A stretch of DNA of 64,000 bases from Hygrocybe punicea (Eukaryota > Basidiomycota > Agaricomycetes > Agaricales > Hygrophoraceae), in assembly GCA_963556145.1 (NCBI GenBank), contig OY744473.1:1116001-1180000 (forward strand). The letters run 5' to 3'. The position numbers were made by a program, and so were the translations under genes. Of the stretch, positions 1 through 11,300 are shown one piece after another (positions within the stretch are counted from its first letter, which is position 1; each line of letters begins with the position of its first letter). Below the pieces are notes generated by a model. The model had not been told where the DNA came from. It searched no databases and saw only the letters and a program-made list of their open reading frames with translations.

Positions 1-179
1 TTCACTGTTCCCTCCAATCTGACCATCGCTGAAGCACACACCTTCAGACTTCGACCACAGACCATACGACTTCCCAATACAGTGAACCAACTCCTATTGT
101 GTATTGTTCACACATCATCACTTCAATGCAGTACCCAACAACTTGTTCCCACAGCTTGTTGTCTGTGCTAGTGCTACCA

Positions 180-325
180 AAGTTCAGTTGAGTCCAGTTC
201 AGACCCATTTTGGCTAAACCCTGAACTGAACTCCAGGTTCAGTTCAGGATTTCACGTGAACTGAACCTGAACCACCCTGAACCGTTCAGATTTTTTTTTC
301 AGGGCCTGAACCGAGTTCATGAATG
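180..325. repeat. Left subterminal GAACTGAAC repeat array of the hAT-like element
   Basis: Short units of the type GTTCAG/CTGAAC recur in both orientations, around 182-205, 224-245, 256-290 and 305-330. Subterminal arrays of this kind are typical transposase binding regions of hAT elements; binding here is inference. Confidence 0.65.
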
Positions 326-729
326 GTTCAGACATTCAATTTTAGTATTATCCCACATTCTACATGTAAAAAATTCACAATTTATTATTCTCTATATTCT
401 AACTATCCCAGACACTCAATATATTACTATAAACAATCTTATGGGTTTTGTGGGTTTACCCATGGGTATCACTTGGCACTGGTGAGGCACCCACCTCCCT
501 GTAACCTCACAAACATAGCCCCGATGTCAATTGACGCCAGGCTGCATGTTCGTGAGGTGTTCGCTGAGGGTGGGGACCTAGACCCTGCCGGTGATCCCAC
601 GACTTTGCTGGTCATTGTTTTCTGAGTGGTTAGAACTAGAGCATAATTCAAATTAAATTGGAACATACCTAGTGCAGCGGGGGTGGCTCCTGCTGCTCCC
701 CTCGCTTCCATCGTGATCCGTTATCCAAG

Positions 730-1240
730 TTGTTGTTGTTGCGTTGCCATTGCCATTGCCGGTGCCATTGCCATTTCTGTTGCCATGGAAGTTGGCATTG
801 GAATTGGTGTTGGCATTGGCATTGGATTGGTGTGGTGTTGGATGGGCGTTGGCGCTGGCATTGGATTGGCATTGGCATTGGATTGGCATTGGCATTGGCA
901 TTGGCGTGGTGTGGGCATTGGTGTTGGTGTTAGCGTGGGTGTGGGTGTGGGTGTCGTTGGGCTGGTGGGGATGGTAGTGTTAGTTGTTACTTATTAGTAA
1001 ATAAACACTTACGATTGGCAGTGGGGTTGGGTACACCAACCCCGCTGCTCTCTTTCTCTTATTTGGGGGTTATTCGTTGATGGCGATGTGCCGCTATGGT
1101 GGTGCTGGTGCTGGTGCTGGTGCTGCCACTGCCCCCACCTCCAATACTAGTGCACGTGCTTGCATTGTGCATCATCATCGTCGGCGTCATTGTTGTTGTT
1201 GTCATTGTCATCCTCCATCTGGTGGTGCCAACTTGGTGGT
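730..1240 (+). repeat. Low-complexity core: GGCATT hexamer and GGT/GTT trinucleotide repeats
   Basis: At 730-990 degenerate tandem GGCATT/GGATTG hexamers predominate, grading into GGGTGT. At 1095-1240 there are GGTGCT and GTTGTT runs. Period-3 composition keeps several frames open by chance, so the long Gly/Val/Ile or Trp/His-rich ORFs here are not treated as genes. Confidence 0.75.
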
Positions 1241-1460
1241 GGTTGGTAGAAGAGCCTACAAAACTATTAGTGAATGAGAAACAAATGATAAAGAATGTAG
1301 AACTTACCTATTTGCCTCGAACACTTGCATTTGAGGCTTTTGAGAGTGGTTGTTGGTGGCTGAGGATAAAGTTTAGTGACTAAAATGGAAATTTGCCAAA
1401 TCAGCATGTGAGTAAAACTTTCATTTGGAGCACAAAATACATACCTGCGGACATCGGTTT

Positions 1461-1600
1461 GGCGGTTCTGAACCACTCATGAACCGTTTAGACAACCCTG
1501 GAGTTGCCTGAACCCTGAACCAGACCCAGGGTTCAGTTCAGCCCAAGATCCTGGACTGAACCGAATTTCCAGTTCAGTTCGGTTCTGAACCGAACTTTGG
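1461..1600. repeat. Right subterminal GAAC repeat array of the hAT-like element
   Basis: Mirrors the left end, with repeated CTGAACC/GGTTCAG units, including CCCTGAACC and CAGTTCAGTTCGG close to the right inverted repeat. Confidence 0.65.
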
Positions 1601-1616
1601 CAGCACTAGCCTGTGC

Positions 1617-2356
1617 CATGACTCAAAACCTGGACCCACATTCATTTATCCTTTTCATCTGTAACCTTGATACGTCCCACACTCATTTATAACAAGACCC
1701 TTTTGGATGAATACTGACATCAAGTGGACCTCATTGGTCCACACACAGGACAAGACATTGCCCCTCAATACATCATTGACACAGACATCATCATCCAGCA
1801 CAGCATATGCTGTTTGCATGTCTGACCTTGACTATCCCACCATCCTAGTTGGTTTTTCCCCAGCACATTCCTTTGTTTTCTTTCATACCAACCTTGCCAC
1901 TATATCCACACTACCTTAAGACACTCCCTTCACCAATCCCACACTGGATGATGCCTCTCTCCAACCTGACCATGCGATGCACCTGCCAGACTGCGCACTT
2001 GCCCATTACCCAGAATTGGCAATTCTGCATATCACATGGTCTGATGACAAATCATCTGAGTCATCTGGACCTCTTCTATCCCTCAATGACACCCAGGCCT
2101 CCAGTTGGATCATGAGAACATCGACATGAGGATGCCTCATGTCTGTCTCATGGTGAACACATGGTGTAGTTGGACTTCTGTAGCCTCATGGTTGGACTTC
2201 TATTTACCTCCCCTCAAGACCAGTCACTATATCTACTGTTCTTGTAGTTGGTTCAAACTTTTTCTGCTTTTCTCTTCTTTACATTTAGTCTGGTTCTTGG
2301 GGCAGACCCTCTGGTTTTGGGTAACCCCTATAGCTTGCAATGACATTAGACCATGA
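1617..2356. other. No supported gene; G-poor DNA flanking the hAT-like element
   Basis: The plus strand is C/A/T-rich and poor in G, and the same skew precedes the hAT-like element (1-168), so that element probably inserted into an older repeat. Short ORFs are present but none has a recognisable motif. Part of this stretch could be the decayed 3' LTR of the adjacent Gypsy remnant; LTR borders cannot be fixed. Confidence 0.5.
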
Positions 2357-2940
2357 CCCCCCCCTCTTAGAAGTGTTGTCTTAGTTGTAAGCAACAATGA
2401 AAACTGCTGTTCTCTCCTCTGGAAACTGACCCCCTAGTTAAGTTGATTGTTGCCGGAGTCCACTGCAGAAGTGATCCATAACAAGAAGGTCCAAAATTAA
2501 CTTCACAATAACAAATTGTAGATAGATCAGAAGTGAATAAAGTGGACCAGGTTTAGAGGGATAAGCAAAGTGAAAGTCTGAAACAATTTTGGAGGCATGT
2601 CCAAGTTCGGAGGCCAAAATCTACAAGGTCTCTTCATCAGTATCCTCATAGCCTTCCCATCATACAAGGTATAGCAACTTGCAGGCACATTGACAGTTAT
2701 CAATTTTTGAGTCAAGGATCTCAGAGATCTTGAACTCCAGTTCTCTGTCAACAATGACTGGAGAGGGCGGAGGTTGGACACGATTGGGGATGGTATTCAC
2801 AGTGAGACAAGGTGAACAGAGAGTCTCCAGGAGATGAATAGTATAGGAGTGGGTTCTGGCCCTAGCAATGATCTCGAAAGGGCCTAAGTTCTTCTTGGAG
2901 AGCTTCTTTGAAGGTCTAGTCACCGCTGTGTAGACCCCAC
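2357..2940 (-). mobile_element. Decayed Ty3/Gypsy retrotransposon, 3' end of pol (integrase tail and chromodomain)
   Basis: On the minus strand a reading frame from about 2930 gives RPSKKLSKKNLGPFEII, then IPNRVQPPPSPVIVDRELEF and KISEILDSKI, followed by LYLV, a stop, and WEGYEDTDEET after a frame change. This order (integrase C-terminal GPFEVI motif, then a chromodomain SEILDSK...LVxWxGY) is diagnostic of fungal chromoviruses. Stops and frameshifts show it is dead. A G-run on the minus strand (plus C-run 2357-2364) sits downstream of the pol end where a polypurine tract would lie. The segment at 2448-2490 resembles 51587-51630. Confidence 0.75.
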
Positions 2941-4367
2941 TTTTTTTCATGCACCCCAGACCCAAAATGCATGCATTCGACTCCCCACACCATTGGCTCA
3001 TCTTCCAGAACCCCCTATCACACCTCATCATCTCAAACAAACTGCTCCACACCTTTTATTCACCCCACAGATCTGCCACATCACCACAGTTAGACCCCCC
3101 ATTTCTTGTCACCCCCACCCCTACACAGACCCATTTTACTCCCCACACACTTGTTCTGCTGGCCAGAACCCCCATTCCCATTCATCACCCCAAACGAGCC
3201 CCGCCGCCACTCTCTGGACACCCCAGTGAACTGCCACATCAGCATCATGCGGACCTGTCCTGTCAACCCGCAACCCACCCATTTGACATCCCAGAACACT
3301 GTGCTCCACTGCAGTACCACAAACAAACCACCCCCACCATGGTTTGACCCCCAACACTGTCTCGCATCGCAACCTCTTGACCATCTACCACAGTGTCCCC
3401 AATCCTTCACATATGTCTTCCAGGAACCCCAACCTCATTCCTAGCCCCTCACAACCATTTCGCATGACATGCCAGCCCCCTCACCTCTACTGTCCCCTTG
3501 TTTATTCAACCTATGCCCCCATCATTTTAACATAATCTCATTTCCCCTGCTTCCCCACCTACTGGATACCAATCAGAGCCTATCTACAAGCCATCACTAC
3601 ACTTTGTTCATGCACCTGTTCACCTAGTTCTGCCAACACTGTTATGTCTTTGACCACCAGAACTTCCATGCTGTGCCAAGTACTACTTGCCAGAACAATT
3701 TGAACGATTTTGGATCTTGCATTGTGAGCCCCAGCCCTACTAGGGAGGCATTTGGAGAGTTTCAGTTTGAGAGAGGAGTTCTACAGAGTCTGGTCATCTA
3801 CCACCCCCTGCGCGAGGATGACTTCCCGCTTCATGATATAAGGCCCTGGCCTCGATTCGAGGCATTCTGAGGGACTGGGAGTTGTGGCTTGAGAGTTTTT
3901 TGGTCAGTGTTGTTTGTTTTGTGTTCTTTTCTGTAGGAGTTGGCAACAAGGGGCACTTGGAGTGGCCAGTCACGTGACTGGGTTCCCACGGTTGACCTAG
4001 TTAGTAGCTTTCCCAATGTAGTAGTCAGATCCCATCCTATCCAGATCCATCCAGCGTGAGCCCCCCGGAGAGGTACCTCGGTACCTCTCCAACGTGCCAC
4101 AGACTTTGAATGTGATTGGCCATGTGCATACCATGTGTGTAGTTTTCATGCTTCAGCCACTAATGAATGACACAGGTGTCGCGGTAGGCTGCTGTACTAT
4201 CATAATAGTCATGGTATCGCATGTCGACGTCCATCACGGTATCCTCTGATCCGCGCTAAACGGTAATCTAAAAGACAAAACAATAGGTGGGGATAAAGAA
4301 ATAGAGGAAGCAGCACAAAAAAAAAGTCCAAAAAAAAAGCTCCCTCCCCCCCCCCAAAAAAAAATAA
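2941..4367. other. No supported gene; strand-skewed C-rich stretch then plain intergenic DNA
   Basis: From 2941 to about 3620 the plus strand is strongly C-rich and G-poor (many CCCCCAC and CCACA runs), which leaves overlapping frames open on both strands; none shows a domain. 3620-4260 is ordinary sequence with a CACGTG palindrome at 3971. 4310-4365 has poly-A and poly-C tracts downstream of the chitin deacetylase. Confidence 0.5.
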
Positions 4368-6864
4368 TCATCGTATGATACCCAAACTCATCGCTCCAAC
4401 CAGCACAAGCGCCGTCACCAGGACATACCCGATTACAGCTCTGCTGCGCACACTTTCTCCGGCCGACTTGGCCTGGCCAGCGCTTTCCGCACCGCCAGCC
4501 GAGCTTGTACTAGTAGGCGACGAAGAAGGAATTGGGCCCATTGAAGGGACGGGCGTGCTTGTTGGCGCAATACCCTTGACCGTGCCGTGCACATCTAGAG
4601 AGGGAGGGGCGACCATAAACATGATGCATCATCAGCACTCCAACAGAAAGGCCAATCAAGGAAACAGAAATGTTACATTCGTCATACGTGGGCAACGAGT
4701 AATTCGTCTCCACATATGGCTGCGTCTTGTTCATGCATACCCCGATGGGCACCACTGCCTGTTCGAACCAGCGACGTCAACTCCACGGCGGCAAGGGCGG
4801 AAGGGTCACGAACAGACCTTGAATGCGGATTTTAACTGCGGATAAAACTTGATAGCCTCGGACATGGTGAAATTGTTCAACTCATGTGTTAGCATAATCG
4901 CTCCTTCCTACCAACACAATATTCAGTAGACAGGACATCCCAGTACCAGAATGCACAATATCAGAGATACTGACATTGTTGAACGCCCCGCCACTGGCCA
5001 TGCCAATCAGCGACTGGTACGCGGCGTCAACCGTAGCGTTCGTGATGTTACCCGTGCCGGCCCTCCAGTCGTTCGAGTCGTATTTCCAGATGACGGTGCG
5101 TAAACCGAGGGCATTGGCTATTGCCCGGATGCGGTCGTCAACATCACCGTAAGGGGGCTAAATCAACGGTGTTCACCGTGCAAGTAGAGGAATGTGAGAA
5201 TGGACTCACCCTCCAACAAGTCGGGGTGACACCAGTGACGAACTTGATGGCTTGCATCTATGTATCAATCCCAAATACAGTTAAATACAATACCGAGAAC
5301 ATTGATTTGTGATACGCACGGCTTTGAAAGGATTTGGTGAGCGTCGTAAGTTAATTATTGGGATGAGAAAGCTATTCGCCACTCACTGTAGTAGAGCTCG
5401 GCAAAGGCATCCGGACTACTAAACGCCGTCACTGCGACGACCAAAACATTAATAACAACTCCACGGAGACTAAACAGGAAACGGAGAACATACTGTAGCG
5501 ATGCGACCATGTGTCTATGGATCAGAATTGAGCAAGCTGCCTTCCACCGTCATGTATCAAAACAGACTTACGGACACAAATTTCATGTCCTGACAAAATG
5601 AAATCCATCAATCAACTGCCAAATACCACACATCTGAACATGTGCGCACCGTCAGCCAGCCCACGTTGAGCCTCCAAAGGCCAATCTAACACATTACTTC
5701 CAATGTAAAACATGGCTAACAACGGCAACAGTGCAAAAGTGTCAATGTAAAGGCCATTGCAATCTGAGAGGCATCCAGTATGGAAACTCTGAACGCACTC
5801 GCTTTCTGGTTCTGGGCAGTCAGGTAATCGTAAAAGGCATTGTGTGAGCAGTTCGGCCCATCGTCAAAGGCATATCCAAGAGTACTCGGCTGGCAGTGAT
5901 AGTGTCAACTCGGCGATCTTACATCTAACTATAACAAAGCGACTTGCCTCAGGAACACTAGCAATATCGGGCGGCAGTCCAGCCAACTTTGGCATGACGC
6001 ATTGATGGTAGGTCCACCCTGATAAAGTTCCGGTGAGTAACCCCTGGCAGTTATTAGTAACAAAACTGACAACAATCGGTATCCGTGGGTGAATACGTTG
6101 GCGTGAAGTTCGTGAAATCGCCAGTGATCGTCCCCTTAACGGGTATGTTCGTCGGGATGGATGGTTGGATAGAATTCCATTTCGCTTGCGCGTTGGTGTC
6201 GTTCGGAAGGATTGCCGCGGGCTGCCAGATAACCGGGAAGGACAACTTCACCGAGGACACAGGCTCGTAGTAATAGGGCGCACATTCCTGGTTAGGGTCT
6301 GCAACATTATAATAATCCGTGATCAGGGACACAAAGAACGGAACGGAGAAAGAAATAGTAGGAATCGTAGGCTGATAACACCAAGGACGTCTCCAAGCGT
6401 ATAACCGTTCGGTCAGGACGTATGGATAGATCTCCGCGTCGTCCGGGAACACGACCTTGACTTTTACGCCAAACGCGAACAAGTCACGCGGAGTCCGGAC
6501 AAAATGAATATCCAATTGCAAACCCCGCCTTCTCAACCCTTCTCAAACTCAAATTCCGTTGTATAAATGAGCTTATCGTCGCGCGAGAAGGTGGTTCTAT
6601 CACGTGTCGAGTGGCTGCAGGGGGGAGATGGTCTTTGGTCGGTGGCCGCAACCCATGGCGAGGTGCATTTTGGAGTCCTCCGGACGACTGTCAAGTCGTT
6701 ATTGGCGCAAAGCACGTACCTTCAATGGCTGCCTCGCCTGCCTCCGTCGTGCGATCCTGAGCACGGGTGCTAGAGAGAAATGACAAGACAAGCAGGGTTG
6801 CGACAGCAACAGTTCTGCTGGTTGTGGGTGAAGGAAAATTGTTGAAGGGTGCCGACGAAATCAT
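4368..6864 (-). CDS. Chitin deacetylase (carbohydrate esterase family 4), secreted and GPI-anchored
   Basis: Removes acetyl groups from chitin to make chitosan at the cell wall. The start at 6864 opens a signal peptide (hydrophobic VAVATLLVLSFLSS, then TRAQ), joined after an unusually long 421-nt intron (6299-6719) to DPNQECAPYYY. The CE4 core shows AFDDGPNC (motif 1, catalytic and metal Asp), HTWSH (motif 2, metal His), RPPYGDVDDRIRA (motif 3) and WKYDSNDW (motif 4). The C-terminus is Ser/Thr/Pro-rich and ends in a hydrophobic tail (VIGYVLVTALVLVGAMSLGI), the usual GPI-attachment layout. About ten introns; one has a GC donor (after ASVPE), and one exon seems to be only 2 nt long (5320-5321). 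Roughly 500 residues, normal for basidiomycete family members. All key residues are intact. Confidence 0.9.
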
Positions 6865-7288
6865 TTGCTCCCGCGCAGAGTGGCTGCGGTCAACGTGTGA
6901 TGATGGCCAACGAAGGAGAGGTCGATAAGAAAAAAAACTAGAAAAAAAACGCCGAGCAAACGTAAAGGAAAAGTTGTCGGCGAGATGGAGGGAGAAAAGA
7001 AGCTGGGTGCCAAGTTAACGTGAAAGCAGTCTGGCCGCCAGCGGCGGAATGTTGGCCATGTGGCTTGGGCGAGCGGGTGTCTATGTTTGGTTCCATAATT
7101 ACCGCAAGAACGATGACGTTTAGTCACGTGCAAGTATGATCCGCGTGACAGACAGCGTGACCTTTATTCATTCTAAAAATACCTCGTCTGAACAGAGCGT
7201 GGCGCCCAGGGCGAAAAAATCAAGGAGAAAGTTACAATGGAAGTACAAATTGGTATATATGTGACGGGAATATTGTCGAAAAACCTTT
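6865..7288. other. Promoter side of the chitin deacetylase and 3' side of kinase A
   Basis: Both neighbours are on the minus strand, so this 424-bp gap holds the upstream region of the deacetylase. A CACGTG palindrome lies at 7125-7130. No gene seen. Confidence 0.5.
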
Positions 7289-8393
7289 CTATTCCAACTC
7301 AATTTCATCCAGGCAACGCAGCAATTCGTCCGCGGTAGGCCGCTTTTCCGGTTGCGGTGCCCAGCAATGCTCCAGCGCGTACCAGATATCAGGAGCCACA
7401 TCCGCCGGTTTCTCGGCCTTCTTCAGCTGACCATTCCTGAGCTTCCAGATGAATTGATAGTCATTTCGAACATCGTTGAAAGGAGCCTCTAGCGTGTACA
7501 CCTGAAAATCCAGTGTTGAAAAATGAAAAGCAAGACAGTAAAATACTCTCGCCTCCACGATCGTACGTGCCGCAGCATACATGTCGCTGGCCATGGTAGG
7601 TTGCCCGGCCGTGGCTTCATCGCCGAGAATAAGCAGCTCAGGGGCCATCCAACGACACCTGGCAGGAATTCGGCCTAAATTCGAATCCATTGTGAGGTTC
7701 AAGGATCCCATTCCAATGTCACACAATACTGCGTGGCCATTTTCATCAATGACGATGTTATACTAGACAAAGAATGTTCAACGCTCTGACAAAACATTGT
7801 GGGGAAGGGTTCAAGGTGCTCACGCCGTGAATATTGGAGTGGACGACGCCTTCACCGTGCAAATAGACCAGGCCCGCAAGAGATTCCTTGATCTTACCCA
7901 GAGGTGAGATTGCATGTCTACAATCATAGGGAGAATGCACAAACCAGGCTGAACACAGCCTCGGAAGACATGCTAGCTTGGCTCTTGCGATATTGGATTA
8001 TATTGCCGTTGGAAAAATAGGGAAGGACCAAGGCCGAGAAGGGGCCTTCAGAAGTTAATCCATGGATCTGCGAGACGTTAAAGTGATTTAAATTCTGCCA
8101 AGTTGTGACGCAGTCAAGGAGACGTTGCTGTTGAAATTTTGAAACATCAGCCAGCCGTCAATATAGAATAGGAAGAACTACATCGTGGTTGGGGCCTTGG
8201 TGAGTGACCCCACGGAGAACCTTCAAGACGCAAACCTGAAATACGACTCAGAAATGGATAAATTTCTGTTTTCGGATAAGGCAACCACCTCGTCGATTCC
8301 GTCAACTGTCTTGCGGAAGGTTGCACGCCATAAATCGGCCTTGCGACTGTTGAGGATGTAATACTTCCCGACCCTGGTTACACGGTTGATGTC
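7289..8393 (-). CDS. TKL-family protein kinase A, predicted pseudokinase (N-terminus unresolved)
   Basis: Exons read DINRVTRVGKYYILNSRKAD (N-lobe), VLKVLRGV (retains the ATP-binding Lys), QNLNHFNVSQIHGL, LAGLVYLHGEGVVHSNIHG, YNIVIDENGHAVLCDIGM, RCRWMAPELL, and a C-lobe ending HCWAPQPEKRPTADELL. The catalytic loop is H-S-N instead of H-R/G-D: the catalytic Asp is Asn (codon 7833-7835), and DFG is DIG. The frame is otherwise open, so this looks like a retained pseudokinase rather than a dead gene. Introns fall before VLK and after HSNIHG as in the other TKL genes here. Upstream of the exon starting at 8393 a short first exon is expected but no convincing ATG was found. Closest relatives in the window are B and D. 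Confidence 0.8.
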
Positions 8394-11300
8394 CTAAAGA
8401 AGCCGTTGGATGATGAAGGAAAATGCTAGTGGGAAAGGCACCGCACCATGTACTATGTAGACGGAGCCGCGGCTCTGTTGGTGAGATACAAAGTGAGGGA
8501 AAGGACAACACTCACTTTACGTTGTCACGGTTGTGGAACTTGAGGTGAGGGATGACTCAAGGTGGGAAAAGGGCAGCCTGAGGAACTTGATACTACTACT
8601 CGTATTAGTATCCGAGTCGATTGTTGCTGTGTTTGGCTGTACGCACGGCCCCCCCCCCCCGCCAAACAACTTAACCTTCCTTCATATTGCGGGCGGATCT
8701 TGAAAAATATATCATATCGTTATTACGAACGACGAACCGGCGCTAGGAAAGAAAATAAACGTTTTAAGTAGAAAGTTTCGGTGATGAGCACTTCATCACG
8801 TGACTGTTGCGAACCCGACCGTGACTCATATAAGTATTCTGTTCGAATGGCAGTACTGTTCGAATGGCAGTAACTTTATCGTGATAGTGATGAACCAATT
8901 CTCTCGACAATTATCGCCCTAACATTGGTACCTTCGTGCCATGTAGTAATACTTCGAGTAGTACGTGGTATTACATGGTATGTCCGAGTAACTCGTGATT
9001 CCACAAACGCTTCTGATTTCGAATTACAGACTGATATATTTCATTCGCTGATGTGAATTCAGGAACGCGGAGAAAGCTTGATCGATCTGTTGGTCCAGAA
9101 CGGCCCCCCATACCTGCGACGAGAACGACCCTGACGTGGAACCACCTCATATTATCTTTTAGATGTCCTTCATTTTCATAATTTCATCGCGACCCCAAGT
9201 ATTTCTTTGGCCTCTGGGTAATCACAAAGAGGTTGGAGGCATCGAACGACATTTGCTATCTGTACTCTGAGCGATTACGGGCGCCCGTTCCGTTCTCCTT
9301 CCGAGCTCACTTTGATCCTAAACGTCGCCCAGGAAATGGAGTTGACCGGTTCCCTCTAGGAATATTATTTGGCTGGACGGGCCTCCATACATGCCACTGG
9401 TAGTGGGTGGCAATGACAAATTTTCGTGGTCTGTTGTAGCTTCCAACGACACTTCTGGCAAGGAATCACGGGTCGCCGAGGTTCCATCGTCGCGACAGTC
9501 GGCGTTCATCGATGAACGTTCATCATTGGTCCCCTTACGTGAATAAGGAGCAGAAACCCAATTCATTCAGGGCTTTCTTTAACCGAGTATTCCATTGTCG
9601 TAAGATCCATTTGCAATTCATACTCTTAGATTCTGCTGACCCTGGGTATGCAAGCAGAGCATAATGTCATATACCCTTTACGACTCTGGAGAATCTTTTC
9701 TAGTACGGTCGCATGGGTCGTGCAGACAAAATCTTTCACACTCTCCACTCCACCTACTATCTAGGTTCCGTTATCGTGTGTAGGCGGTAATTCCGGATTC
9801 GCTATAGCTTGCACAATCACTTGTCTCTTCATGTATGTTCCGTCCTGTGCGGGGCCGTCCTTCCTCTCCGCAACAATCTATTTGCACCCCTTGATCAGAT
9901 CAATTCTACCCCATCTTTTTCTGAAATACAATCACTGATATCAGTCTCCAACCGATGAACTTTGAGAGTTCGCGAACCGTTCCTTATTATTCTGCCGTAA
10001 CATTATTCAGCGAGGTACCTATCGTCTCCGTGATTGATGGATGGCTAGGTCACTTTTGTCCGCATCATCGGTGGTGCAGACGTCGTCGGTGTGCGTTAGC
10101 GATCAGATTGGATGATGAAATTTCATCAAAATCGCAACACGCAACCCGGAGTAATTGTCCAATTACACCAACCCTCCCCTCTAGAAAATCATCCGCTAAA
10201 TCACGGATCCTGGCGTGATCCCCCGCTTGCAGCTGCGGCTGAGTGGCTTGATTTTAATAACAAAATGTACTCAAGGTTCCTCAATCACCGCCCAAGTATT
10301 TGCAAAACTCTGCAATCTATACGGGTATGGATAAAATTTGAGTATTATCTGACGAGGAGAATAAATAAGAAAACAAACATTGAGGAGAAGCATACCGGGC
10401 CCTCGGCTCGCCAACCTCGTCACCCAGGGATGTAAATCATTTGATCCTACAGCCAAAAAATTGGGCGACAGCAATGGCCCCATTTAGAATGAGTAAGATA
10501 CTGTAAATCTGAGCCTGTCATTGTGACGAACATTTCCAGGTACCAGGGGTATGTCGCTTGCGATCTCACGGCTGTCACGCAGTCAACGGCGGTGTGGTTC
10601 ACACAGAGACAGATCAAAGAGATAACTTAGAACAGCCCGACAACTTAATAACAGGTTCTACATATACCAGTATACGAATAGCTATACATATTATTCGTGG
10701 CGATTCACGACACACATGCGAAAGATCGTGGGGGCACAGTCATACCCAAAAGATCAGGCGGAGGACGGGAGAGCCAATCCCCCGGATTTAAAAAAGCGAT
10801 TGACATTCTCTCCAGCATCGCCTGGCCTGCATGAGCGGTATTCGTGCAAGTGGTGTTGAGATGACAACGGTTAAAGTAACAAGCATAGCTATTAGCGATG
10901 TCGGATTCGGAGTCACTTTCAAGCACCGAGAGATAAGAGAAATACTCTTCAGGATTGTGATAGACTTCATAAACGTGTTGATCACGGTCCACCTGCCGTA
11001 AATTGAACTGCCCCTTGCCACACTGGTGGCGAGACTTGGATCGTCCGGGTTTACTGGATGGTAGAGTTGACAGGTGTCCGAGGCCTGATATATTCAAGGC
11101 TTCTAGAAAGGAATGTTTTGCCGTTTAAATCGGTTCGATCTTCGAGGGTTATCGTACCGGGAACGGTCGGATTTTCTTTTCCGGACATGGTCGGAAGAGC
11201 TCTCACTGCGAATGCAATGGCGGGATTAGTGGCGCGTTGCGGGATTCTTGGATTCTCCGAGAGTGAAGTACTGGAAATCGGGATATACTTTCGAATTAGC

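Larger units (their letters stand above)
169..1608. mobile_element. hAT-like non-autonomous DNA transposon (about 1.44 kb)
   Basis: The left end reads TAGTGCTACCAAAGTTCAG and the right end is its reverse complement with one A/G change over the first 17 bases. The 8 bases outside each end are GTCTGTGC (161-168) and GCCTGTGC (1609-1616), a 7/8 match, as expected for the 8-bp target duplication of hAT elements; TAGTGCT-type ends also fit hAT. Just inside both ends are dense GAACTGAAC-type repeats. The core is GT-rich low-complexity DNA. No transposase can be read, so it would depend on a partner in trans. The hAT assignment is inference from ends and duplication length only. Confidence 0.7.

Noticed and set aside
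683..997. Several overlapping Gly/Val/Ile or Trp/His-rich ORFs on both strands
   Set aside because: They follow from the period-3/6 GGCATT repeat, which keeps many frames open; no start context or splice logic supports them.
2949..3535. Overlapping proline/histidine-rich ORFs on both strands
   Set aside because: Caused by strong C-over-G strand skew; no domain and no consistent codon pattern.
6054..6536. 160-residue ORF as a separate gene starting MRRRGLQLDIHF
   Set aside because: Only its second half (from DPNQEC) is deacetylase exon 2; the first half lies in the 421-nt intron.
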